Below are positions 8,903 to 16,816 of a stretch of DNA of 64,000 nt, one piece after another. The DNA is from Clostridium carboxidivorans P7 (GTDB lineage Bacteria; Bacillota; Clostridia; Clostridiales; Clostridiaceae), in assembly GCF_001038625.1 (NCBI RefSeq), contig NZ_CP011803.1, positions 682,001 to 746,000 on the forward strand, read 5' to 3'. The notes beneath the pieces are model-generated. The model was not told the DNA's origin. It searched no databases and saw only the letters and a program-made list of their open reading frames with translations. The position numbers and the translations under genes are program-made. Each line of letters begins with the position of its first letter. The first letter of the stretch is position 1.

Positions 8903-11566
8903 ATGAAAAAAATAGTAGTAGGAATATTAGCACACGTAGATGCGGGAAAAACAACATTATCAGAAAGTATGCTATATTTAAGTGGAAAAATTCGAAAGCT
9001 AGGAAGAGTAGACAATAAAGATGCTTATCTAGATACCTATAGGCTCGAGAAAGAAAGAGGAATAACCATATTCTCAAAGCAAGCCATATTTCAGGTGGAT
9101 GAAGTACAAATTACTTTGCTTGACACTCCAGGGCATGTAGACTTTTCAGCAGAGATGGAAAGAACACTTCAAGTATTAGATTATGCAATATTAGTCATAA
9201 GTGGTGCTGATGGAATACAGGGTCATACCCAAACTTTATGGCGTTTATTGTCTATATATAAAATTCCAGTGTTTATATTCATTAATAAAATGGATCAAGT
9301 AGGCACTGATAAGGAAAAGCTTATGAAAGAGCTAAAAAATAGATTAAATGATGGATGTATAGAGTTTCAAGAAAATGATATGGATATTTTTTATGACCAA
9401 ATTGCAATGTGTGACGAAAAGGTTATGGAGAATTTTATAGAAACAGGTGAAATCAAAAGCGCTCTGATTTCTGAACTAATAAAGAGTCGTAAGGTTTTTC
9501 CATGTTATTTTGGATCTGCACTTAAATTAGAAGGTGTAGAAGAGTTTATTAATGGAATAGTAAAGTATTCTGAAAGACCTTTATATGTGGAGGAGTTTGG
9601 TGCAAAAGTATTTAAAATTTCTAGAGATGATCAAGGAAACCGTCTAACCTTTATGAAGATAACTGGAGGAAGCTTAAAGGTTAAGACAGCTTTAACCAAT
9701 AAACCTACAGACATAGAAAACAGTACATATAATATTTGGGAAGAGAAAGTAAATCAAATTCGAATTTACTCAGGTCAGAAATTTGAACTTGTAAGTGAAG
9801 CAGAGGCTGGATCAATATGTGTGGTTACTGGACTTACAAAAACTTATCCAGGTGAAGGGCTTGGCGTCGAAAGTGCATCTTCTAAACCACTGCTTGAGCC
9901 GGTATTGTCATATCAGGTTATATTAAAAGAGGACTGTGATCCAAGAATCTTGCTTCCAAAGCTGCGTGAAATAGAGGAGGAGGAACCTGAACTTCATATT
10001 ATTTGGGAGGAGAATTTGCAAGAAATTCAGGTTCAAATAATGGGAGAAGTACAAATTGAAATTTTACAAAGTATTATAAAAGATCGTTTTGATATTGATG
10101 TAACATTCGATTCTGGAACTATACTTTATAAAGAAACAATTTTGAATACTGTAGAAGGGGTTGGTCATTTTGAGCCTCTAAGACATTATGCTGAGGTACA
10201 TCTATTGATGGAGCCTGGGGAACTTGGCAGAGGCTTACAGTTTTTTATGAACTGTAGTGAAGATTGTTTGGAAAAGAACTGGCAGAGATTGATACTGACT
10301 CATTTAGAAGAAAAGGCTCATAAAGGTGTTTTAACTGGATCAATGATAACAGATATGAAAATAACATTAGTTGCAGGAAGGGCCCATAAAAAGCATACTG
10401 AGGGTGGTGATTTTAGAGAAGCCACTTATCGTGCAGTGAGACAGGGGCTTATGCAGGCAAATTCTATATTGCTAGAACCATATTATGAATTTCAATTAGA
10501 GCTGCCGGAAAAAATGGTGGGAAGGGCCATGACGGATATTGAAAAAATGCATGGAACCTGCGAAATAACTGGGGTAAATGGAGATATAGCAGCAGTTGTA
10601 GGAAGCGCCCCTGTGGTTACCATGAGAAACTATCAAAGAGATGTGATTAGCTATACTAAAGGCAAGGGAAGATTATTTTACAGTTTAAAGGGATATGCAC
10701 CTTGTCATAATTCAGATGAGATTATAAAAAGCATTGCATATAATCCAGAAAGAGATACATCAAACCCTACAGGTTCAGTTTTTTGTGCTAATGGTACTGG
10801 TTTCTTAGTGAATTGGGATGAGGTTAAAAATTATATGCATTTAGAAAGCTATTTGCAGAAAGAAAAAAGCACTAGTTCACAAATAACAAAAAAATCATCC
10901 CAAGCACAGGAGCAGTCTATAGGCTTAGATGAAATTGATGAGATTATAAGTAAAACCTTTTATGCAAATCAAGGTAAAAAATCTATTTGGAAAAAAAGAA
11001 GAACTGCCTTAGAGAGCCATTATAAAACTGATACTTATAGCAGTGTAAATAATATATCAAAGGAAAACTACCTATTGGTGGATGGTTATAATATTGTTTT
11101 TGCTTGGGAGGGTCTAAGGGAAATTGCAAAGGATAATATTGATGCAGCCAGGACAAAATTACTAGATATTTTATGTAATTATCAAGCTATTAAAGAAAAT
11201 AAAATTATCGTAGTTTTTGATGCTTACCGTGTTCAAGGGCACCAGGTGGAAATATATGATTATAATAACATTCATGTTGTTTATACAAAAGAAGCGGAAA
11301 CTGCAGATCAATATATTGAAAAATTTGTTCATCAGAACCACGGAAATTACAGTATAACAGTTGCCACTTCAGATAACTTAGAACAGATAATCATTAGAGG
11401 AAACGGAGCAGCCTTATTATCTGCTATGGAGTTAATGGGCGAAATAGAGTGGGCTAATAAAAAAATGATGGAAGAATATAGTGAAAAACATAGGATGGAA
11501 CATAATGTTTTATCTGATACGTTATCTGAAGAAAACAAAGAACAATTTAATAAATTTTTAAAATAG
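8903..11566 (+). CDS. TetM-like ribosomal-protection GTPase fused to a Rae1/YacP-type NYN nuclease
   Basis: 887 residues against about 640 for TetM/TetO. Residues 1-650 follow the EF-G/TetM plan. They contain P-loop AHVDAGKTT (10-18), DTPGHVDF (about 74), NKMD (about 128), a domain IV ending GRAHKKHTEGGDF and a C-terminal domain with KGYAPCH. A polar linker (about 650-720) leads to a NYN/PIN-like domain. It starts LLVDGYNIVFAW and contains VVFDAYRVQG, TKEAETADQYIEK and VATSDNLEQ, the exact order seen in B. subtilis Rae1 (YacP). The acidic residues D727, D773, D802 and D824 are in place, so the nuclease looks intact. Rae1 cleaves mRNA in the ribosomal A site, the same site TetM-type GTPases enter. 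Tetracycline resistance is possible but not shown. Single open frame, so the fusion is not a sequencing artefact of two overlapping genes. Confidence 0.9.
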   Translation: MKKIVVGILAHVDAGKTTLSESMLYLSGKIRKLGRVDNKDAYLDTYRLEKERGITIFSKQAIFQVDEVQITLLDTPGHVDFSAEMERTLQVLDYAILVISGADGIQGHTQTLWRLLSIYKIPVFIFINKMDQVGTDKEKLMKELKNRLNDGCIEFQENDMDIFYDQIAMCDEKVMENFIETGEIKSALISELIKSRKVFPCYFGSALKLEGVEEFINGIVKYSERPLYVEEFGAKVFKISRDDQGNRLTFMKITGGSLKVKTALTNKPTDIENSTYNIWEEKVNQIRIYSGQKFELVSEAEAGSICVVTGLTKTYPGEGLGVESASSKPLLEPVLSYQVILKEDCDPRILLPKLREIEEEEPELHIIWEENLQEIQVQIMGEVQIEILQSIIKDRFDIDVTFDSGTILYKETILNTVEGVGHFEPLRHYAEVHLLMEPGELGRGLQFFMNCSEDCLEKNWQRLILTHLEEKAHKGVLTGSMITDMKITLVAGRAHKKHTEGGDFREATYRAVRQGLMQANSILLEPYYEFQLELPEKMVGRAMTDIEKMHGTCEITGVNGDIAAVVGSAPVVTMRNYQRDVISYTKGKGRLFYSLKGYAPCHNSDEIIKSIAYNPERDTSNPTGSVFCANGTGFLVNWDEVKNYMHLESYLQKEKSTSSQITKKSSQAQEQSIGLDEIDEIISKTFYANQGKKSIWKKRRTALESHYKTDTYSSVNNISKENYLLVDGYNIVFAWEGLREIAKDNIDAARTKLLDILCNYQAIKENKIIVVFDAYRVQGHQVEIYDYNNIHVVYTKEAETADQYIEKFVHQNHGNYSITVATSDNLEQIIIRGNGAALLSAMELMGEIEWANKKMMEEYSEKHRMEHNVLSDTLSEENKEQFNKFLK

Positions 11567-11618
11567 TGGAATGGCAAATGGAGTATATATATTTGCACAA
11601 CTTGTAATAGGAGGGCAC

Positions 11619-12299
11619 ATGGTTCATATAATAATTATTTTACATTTTCTATGTTTTTCATTAGGCGTAGGATGTATTACATTGAGTTGGTTAGTATATA
11701 AAAAGCATAAAAAAAGTATATTGAAAGACATAGTCATAGGAGAAACTATTTTTTCTATATGGTTTTTAATAGACACGCTATTCATTTATGTTAGAAAAAT
11801 ATTATCAGAATATAATATAGAGAATATTGTTAAGGTAGTAAGTTATTTTCTAGCAGCAGCAGTTATTTTTTATGCATATAGAATTATTAAGAAGGTTAAG
11901 GATAATGGATTATATAAAAAAATAAATGTGCAGATAAAAATCATTATAGGATTAATAATAGTAACATTTATATTATTTTTATTTAGTTATAAGATTATAT
12001 TTCTCAAAAATGTACCTTACTTATGTTTAATATATATACTTCAATGTATATTAGGAATAATATGCTGTATTAAAGAAGAAAGAGAAATAGTGCAGGAAGA
12101 AAAAAAGGATTTAAAATGTCTTACTAATAGGGAAAAGGAAATTGCTGGTTATATTTGCATGGGGTTAAGCAATAAGGAAATTGGTGAGAAATTATTTATA
12201 TCCGCTAATACTGTAAAAAATCACGTTTATAATATTTATAAAAAAGTAAATGTAAAAAACAAAGTAGAGCTTATAAACCTTATAAATAAAGGGGACTAG
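11619..12299 (+). CDS. Membrane-bound LuxR-type transcriptional regulator
   Basis: 226 residues from the ATG at 11619, which has an ataggaggg ribosome-binding site 3-4 bases away; the longer frame from 11571 lacks one. About five hydrophobic helices fill the first 150 residues (for example IKIIIGLIIVTFILFLFSY). A basic and charged linker follows, then a LuxR helix-turn-helix (LTNREKEIAGYICMGLSNKE, then ISANTVKNHVYNIYKKVNV). There is no receiver or soluble ligand domain, so the signal is probably sensed in the membrane. The next gene is a membrane-anchored peptidase, a plausible but unproven target. The stop codon lies inside the terminator hairpin. Confidence 0.8.
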   Translation: MVHIIIILHFLCFSLGVGCITLSWLVYKKHKKSILKDIVIGETIFSIWFLIDTLFIYVRKILSEYNIENIVKVVSYFLAAAVIFYAYRIIKKVKDNGLYKKINVQIKIIIGLIIVTFILFLFSYKIIFLKNVPYLCLIYILQCILGIICCIKEEREIVQEEKKDLKCLTNREKEIAGYICMGLSNKEIGEKLFISANTVKNHVYNIYKKVNVKNKVELINLINKGD

Positions 12300-12323
12300 T
12301 ACTAATGTACTAGCCCTTTTTTG
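12291..12323 (+). terminator. Rho-independent terminator of the LuxR gene
   Basis: GGGaCTAGTAC pairs with GTACTAGCCC across a TAAT loop, with a single bulged base, and is followed by six T residues. The hairpin includes the stop codon of the LuxR gene. Confidence 0.85.
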
Positions 12324-12406
12324 TAAAATGGGAGCTTTAGACTATATATAAATAAAAAAAGAATTATTATACTCTTCTCGTACAGTAAGTATTAGGAGGA
12401 GAAGGT

Positions 12407-14011
12407 ATGAAAAAAAGAAAAATTATAATTTTAATGGTATGCATTTTATCAATTTTAATAGGATGTATAACAATGTATTATCCAAATTCAAAGGAGAATA
12501 GTAGAGAGTTTTCCTATGTGAGGGCAAAGGAGGATTTAAAGGTAATAACCAAAGAGCCACATTCAACTCTATTTCATCAAGAATCATTAAAAGATGTAAG
12601 ACAATATTTAGTTAATGAACTAAAAGAATTAAATATGAATCCAAAGGTTTTCAGTTATAAAAATATAAAAAATGATAAAGGGCAAGCAGCTGATTTAAAT
12701 AATATATATGGGAAAATCGATGGTAAAAATGGAAGTTACATATTACTTGTAGCCCATTATGATTCTGCGGGAAGTAATCCTCAAAATAGCGGGGGATATT
12801 CTTTTGGAGCATCAGATGATGGATATGGTGTTGCAACAATATTAGAAACATTAAGAAGCATAAGAAACAGTGGAAAAACATTAGAAAATGGTATTAAGGT
12901 ATTAATAACAGATGGAGAAGAGATGCATTTAATTGGATCAAGGGAGGAATTTAATAATAATTTCTCTTTATACAAAAATGTATCATACGTTATTAATTTA
13001 GAAGCTAGAGGGACTAGTGGACCTGCAATAATGTTTCAGACAAATGAAAAAAATAATAGAGTATTGGATTTGTACAAAAAAGCAAAATATCCTATAACAA
13101 CATCATTAATTACAGATTTATATAAGGATTCAGGTAGATCAGATTTTTTAAATATTAAAAAGAAAGGATTAGCAGGCATTAATTTAACTACATTAGATAA
13201 TGTAGAGTACTATCATACTCCAGAGGATTCTTATAAAAATATTTCTGATAAAAGCTTTATGCATTATGAAGAGCAGGTATTACCGATAGTTAAAGAATTT
13301 ATTTATTCTGATAAATATAATGACTCAAGTTATTTTAAACAAGGAAATGAATCTATATTCTTTACCATATTACCTAATGTGATTTTAGATTATAGTGTTA
13401 CTTTAGGAAGAATATTAGGCAGTATAGTTATAATTGCAGCTATAGGAGTAATGCTATGTAACAAGGACAAGCTCAAAGGTACATTAAAATCAGCAGCGAA
13501 AAATTTGATTCATAGTATAGGTGCAGCAATATTAGGTCTGATTATTAGTTTTGGTCTAGCAACTGTTTGGAGAGTTAATTTTACTTTAAACCATATGGGG
13601 AAGGTTCCAGGAGATGATATTTTAGTTATTGTTTTGCCAATAGTGTTATTAGGATTTGTGTTTAAAATAGAAATGAAAAAGAAAGATAAGCTATGTGAAA
13701 ACTTTTTAGCTGGAGTATTAATTCAAACAATATTATTGTGTATATCAATGATATATTTACCTGGTGCTAGTTATTTGACTATGATACCATTGATGCTAAC
13801 TTTTCTCTCATTAGGAATAATAAAATTAACTAATAATGAAAAAGCAAAATATGCTTTGCTGCTAACTACAGCAGTAATGATTATATTATATATTCCATTA
13901 ATGAATATATTCCATATGGCATTCTCTATAGCAGCTTTACCATTTATATTTTTATTTTTGACCATAATGAAATCTTTATTGTTCCCAACAATAAATAAAA
14001 TGATAAATTAG
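12407..14011 (+). CDS. Membrane-anchored M28-family metallopeptidase
   Basis: 534 residues. The N-terminus is a hydrophobic segment ending LIGC, which fits a lipoprotein signal or a membrane anchor. The M28 zinc-peptidase domain spans about 50-300 with ligand motifs VAHYDS (His), ASDDGYG (Asp bridging both metals), DGEEMHLIGS (catalytic Glu pair) and YYHTPEDS (last His). The C-terminal 210 residues form about six or seven transmembrane helices. This catalytic-plus-multispan layout recalls eukaryotic ER M28 enzymes more than soluble bacterial aminopeptidases. The catalytic domain should face outside. An aggagg ribosome-binding site precedes the ATG. It follows the LuxR gene after a terminator, so it probably has its own promoter. 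Confidence 0.85.
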   Translation: MKKRKIIILMVCILSILIGCITMYYPNSKENSREFSYVRAKEDLKVITKEPHSTLFHQESLKDVRQYLVNELKELNMNPKVFSYKNIKNDKGQAADLNNIYGKIDGKNGSYILLVAHYDSAGSNPQNSGGYSFGASDDGYGVATILETLRSIRNSGKTLENGIKVLITDGEEMHLIGSREEFNNNFSLYKNVSYVINLEARGTSGPAIMFQTNEKNNRVLDLYKKAKYPITTSLITDLYKDSGRSDFLNIKKKGLAGINLTTLDNVEYYHTPEDSYKNISDKSFMHYEEQVLPIVKEFIYSDKYNDSSYFKQGNESIFFTILPNVILDYSVTLGRILGSIVIIAAIGVMLCNKDKLKGTLKSAAKNLIHSIGAAILGLIISFGLATVWRVNFTLNHMGKVPGDDILVIVLPIVLLGFVFKIEMKKKDKLCENFLAGVLIQTILLCISMIYLPGASYLTMIPLMLTFLSLGIIKLTNNEKAKYALLLTTAVMIILYIPLMNIFHMAFSIAALPFIFLFLTIMKSLLFPTINKMIN

Positions 14012-14079
14012 TTTACTAAGAATATCTTCTTTAAGGGTATTTATATTAAATATAGTTATTCTACGGAAGTACCCACAAA

Positions 14080-14118
14080 AAAGTAAGTAATTTACTTTCT
14101 ATTTAATGCTTCTATAAT
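14080..14118 (+). promoter_or_regulatory. Promoter with overlapping inverted-repeat operator for the DJ-1/PfpI gene
   Basis: A TATAAT -10 box lies at 14113-14118. About 17 bases upstream is a poor -35 region (TTTAC). It is covered by the inverted repeat AAAGTAA (14080-14086) / TTACTTT (14092-14098). The position suggests a repressor blocks the -35 region; winged-helix regulators of the HxlR/MarR type often use such GTAA/TTAC sites. Confidence 0.5.
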
Positions 14119-14193
14119 GTAATTATAGATATGAAGTAAAATAAGATAATTAATTTTTACAAGGTTTATTGTAATTGAGAGGAGCATTATTCT

Positions 14194-14772
14194 ATGGAGA
14201 AAGTTTTATGTTTTATTTATGAAGACATGGTTGATTTTGAAATGACATTAGCTTGTCACTTGGTTAATAAAGAAGTAATTCCAATTGCATATGAAATTAA
14301 AATAATAAAAAGTAATTCTGGTATGTGTTATTATCCTATGGCTACAGTTAAAGAAGCATTGAAATATACAGATGTGGCAGGTTTGATTATACCAGGTGGA
14401 GAAAATGATGAGCAAAGGCCAGAATTAACAGAACTCATAAATAAGTTAAATGATCAAAGTAAGTTATTAGCTGCAATATGTGCAGGTCCACAATATTTGG
14501 CAAGAGCAGGAATATTAAAAGGTAAAAAGTATACAACCGAGTTAACACCAGATAAGCTTAAAGAATATTTTCCGAGTGTACTAGAAGACCCCTTTCCAAG
14601 AGATACATATGTTAATGAAAATGTAGTAAGGGACAACAATATCATTACAGCAGTAGGAAATGCGTTTGTGGATTTTTCTGTGGAAGTAAGTGATTACTTT
14701 GGAAATTTTAAAGATGAAAAGGAAAAGAAAGCGTATTCCAGTCATTACAAAGGTACAAATTATACTGGGTAA
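14194..14772 (+). CDS. DJ-1/PfpI family protein
   Basis: 192 residues with the class I glutamine amidotransferase-like fold of the DJ-1/ThiJ/PfpI superfamily. The nucleophile elbow is LAAICAGPQYLARAG, with the conserved cysteine after a strand and followed by AGP. The upstream loop GLIIPGGENDEQRP supplies the usual glycine-rich turn. Family members act as glyoxalases, chaperones, stress proteins or isonitrile hydratases, and the sequence does not decide between them. It has a gagagg ribosome-binding site and its own promoter with a likely operator. It converges on the secreted repeat protein gene and shares a terminator with it. Confidence 0.85.
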   Translation: MEKVLCFIYEDMVDFEMTLACHLVNKEVIPIAYEIKIIKSNSGMCYYPMATVKEALKYTDVAGLIIPGGENDEQRPELTELINKLNDQSKLLAAICAGPQYLARAGILKGKKYTTELTPDKLKEYFPSVLEDPFPRDTYVNENVVRDNNIITAVGNAFVDFSVEVSDYFGNFKDEKEKKAYSSHYKGTNYTG

Positions 14773-14803
14773 TAGAAGTTATTTTTTTAATTAAGGCCAT
14801 AAT

Positions 14804-14829
14804 AAAAACCACCAGTTTGGTGGTTTTTA
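14804..14829. terminator. Bidirectional terminator
   Basis: AAAAACCACCA and TGGTGGTTTTT form an 11-bp stem with a three-base loop, flanked by A- and T-runs on both sides. It lies between the convergent PfpI and repeat-protein genes and can serve both. Confidence 0.85.
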
Positions 14830-14836
14830 TAATTTC

Positions 14837-15625
14837 TTATTGATTAGTTGTTGTTGTGGATTGAGCTGCATCATGAGCTTTTGGAGCAGGCATTGCAGCT
14901 TTAATAGCATCAGCCTTATCTTGAGATATAATTCCAGCAGTTACAAGTTCACTAAACATATCAGTTTTTGCTGTAGTCTTTTTACTTTCAAAGTAAGCTT
15001 GACGTTCAGCTTCAGTCATATTTTTAACTTTATCCATTTCAGCTTGTCTTTCAGTTTGCTTTTCAGTAAAGTAGTTTAGTATTTTAGTTTCTTCATCCTG
15101 AGTAATAGTTCCAGCAGTAACTAGAGTGTCAAGTTGAGTTTTCATTTTGTCAGCAGACATACCGCCGTCTTTTTTGCCTTCTTTTCCATCATGACCTTGA
15201 GGAAGTGCACTCTTTATAGCATCAGCTTGAGTTTGAGTTAAAGTACCATCAGTTACAAGAGAGGCTAAAAAATCAGTTTTTTCTGAAGTTTTTTTGATTT
15301 CAAAGTAAGCTTGACGCTCAGCTTCAGTCATATTTTTAACCTTATCCATTTCAGCTTGTCTATTTGTTTCTTCCTGACTAATTTTATTTAATATAGTAGT
15401 TTCTTGAGCTTGAGTAATAGTTCCAGCAGCAACTAACTTATCAAGTTCTGATTTCATCATGTCTGATTTGCTTCCCTTATTCATTCTAGCTTCCTGTTTA
15501 GTAGTGTTGGTATTTGAAAAGTTTTTAGTACTATTTGCAGCAAAGACAGCAGTTCCAGTTGAAATTAGTACACCACCAGCTATTACTGCAGTTATTATTT
15601 TACTCATTAATTTTTTCCTATTCAT
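14837..15625 (-). CDS. Secreted protein with two tandem ~84-residue repeats
   Basis: 262 residues. A signal peptide ends near AVFA (residues 1-29). Two copies of a helical module follow, at about 58-140 and 163-247. Each carries xLDxLVxAGTITQxxET, the block RQAEMDKVKNMTEAERQAYF and a final LVTxGxxxQxxADAIKxAxP. The closing motif resembles clostridial DUF2680-type modules, but I am not sure of the family. The two copies are joined by a Gly/Lys/Asp-rich spacer and the C-terminus is Thr-rich. No catalytic residues are seen. A cell-envelope or extracellular binding role is possible. The ribosome-binding site is aaaggagt. Confidence 0.7.
   Translation of the reverse strand: MNRKKLMSKIITAVIAGGVLISTGTAVFAANSTKNFSNTNTTKQEARMNKGSKSDMMKSELDKLVAAGTITQAQETTILNKISQEETNRQAEMDKVKNMTEAERQAYFEIKKTSEKTDFLASLVTDGTLTQTQADAIKSALPQGHDGKEGKKDGGMSADKMKTQLDTLVTAGTITQDEETKILNYFTEKQTERQAEMDKVKNMTEAERQAYFESKKTTAKTDMFSELVTAGIISQDKADAIKAAMPAPKAHDAAQSTTTTNQ
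14882..15454 (-). repeat. Internal tandem duplication in the secreted repeat protein gene
   Basis: Copies lie at about 14882-15140 and 15203-15454. Around the RQAEMDKVKNMTEAERQAYF block the DNA is nearly identical over about 60 bases, with only two or three mismatches by eye. That implies a recent duplication or gene conversion. Confidence 0.75.
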
Positions 15626-15826
15626 TTTAATACACTCCTTTAATTTTTTTTATGTTTTCGATTTTTTTAATTTCACAATTTGTTTCTTGGTATGTCTATA
15701 TAATAAATCTTTTGTATTACAAAAATGTTACAGCTTGTTAAAAGTTTTGTGTCAAATTTAGTTTGTAATTATATAACCACACATAAAGTAAAATATGTTA
15801 TAATTTAACATATGAGGTGAAAATAA

Positions 15827-16816
15827 ATGAAAAAATTCCCAATATTTATAAAATACACATTATTTATTTTATACTTTATAATAATGAACGGGATACTTCT
15901 AACCGCTCTCAGAGAGCCAACTATTATTGATGAGAAAATCAAACCTAAAATAACACTAATTAGCCATGTGTACTCGAATCCTTATTGGAAATATATAAAA
16001 TTAGGTGCAGAAAAGGCAGCCAAACAGAGAAATGCTGTTATTGATTTTCAAGGACCAGATACTGCAAGCGCAGGGGAAGGTATAAAATTTATAAATATGG
16101 CTTATGCTGCTAAAGTCAGCGGGATTATTACATATGTTCAGGATGAAGCTATGTATAAACCTGTTATCGACAAAGTATTAGCAGGTGGAATTCCCATTGT
16201 AACAGTGGATTCCGATGCAGAAAATAGTAAACGTTTAGCTTATGTAGGTACTGATAATGTTACTGCAGGCAGAGTTGGCGCTAAGGAAATGATTCATCAT
16301 GTTGGCATCTATGGCAATGTAGGAATTATTATGGGTGGAAAAAATGTTAAGAATCAAATTGAAAGAGTAAATGGTTTCACTGAGTATATAAAGAGTAATT
16401 CAAAACTTAATATATCAGAGATTGAGTCCTCAGATTCATATCTTTTGGAAGCAGAGCTTGCAACTAAAAAAATATTGATAAATAACAAGGATATTAAGGC
16501 TGTATTTTGTACTTCAGCACTAGATGGACAAGGTGCAGCTAAAGCATTAATCAGTATGGGAGCTGCAGAAAAAGTCAAGATTATTTGTTTTGATGATTTG
16601 CCTGAAACCCTTGATTATATAAAAAATGGAACCATTACTTCTACAATTGTACAAGACCCCTATGGTATGGGATATAAAGCAGTAAATATAATAATGGATA
16701 TTATGGAAGGTAAAGATACTAAAGGTGTATTTCTTACAGATGTTATTGTAGTTAGTAAAGATAACATTGATGAATTTAAAAAAACACGAGGAGAGTATGA
16801 TAGTGAAAAGCAGTAG
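15827..16816 (+). CDS. xylFII: XylFII-type membrane-anchored D-xylose sensor protein
   Basis: 329 residues of a periplasmic-binding-protein fold (type I, ribose/xylose class). A single N-terminal transmembrane segment (about 8-28) replaces a cleavable lipoprotein signal. The body starts KPKITLISHVYSNPYWKYIK and ends LTDVIVVSKDNIDEF. It directly precedes, with a 20-base overlap, a YesM/LytS-type kinase, then a YesN regulator and a full sugar ABC transporter. This order matches the XylFII-LytS-YesN system described in C. beijerinckii. There XylFII binds D-xylose outside the cell and activates LytS. The assignment rests on gene order and fold, and the exact sugar is inferred. Confidence 0.8.
   Translation: MKKFPIFIKYTLFILYFIIMNGILLTALREPTIIDEKIKPKITLISHVYSNPYWKYIKLGAEKAAKQRNAVIDFQGPDTASAGEGIKFINMAYAAKVSGIITYVQDEAMYKPVIDKVLAGGIPIVTVDSDAENSKRLAYVGTDNVTAGRVGAKEMIHHVGIYGNVGIIMGGKNVKNQIERVNGFTEYIKSNSKLNISEIESSDSYLLEAELATKKILINNKDIKAVFCTSALDGQGAAKALISMGAAEKVKIICFDDLPETLDYIKNGTITSTIVQDPYGMGYKAVNIIMDIMEGKDTKGVFLTDVIVVSKDNIDEFKKTRGEYDSEKQ

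Noticed and set aside
8903..11566. Two separate overlapping genes (tetM-like plus yacP) rather than a fusion
   Set aside because: The frame is continuous across the linker with no stop, frameshift or internal ribosome-binding site before the NYN domain.
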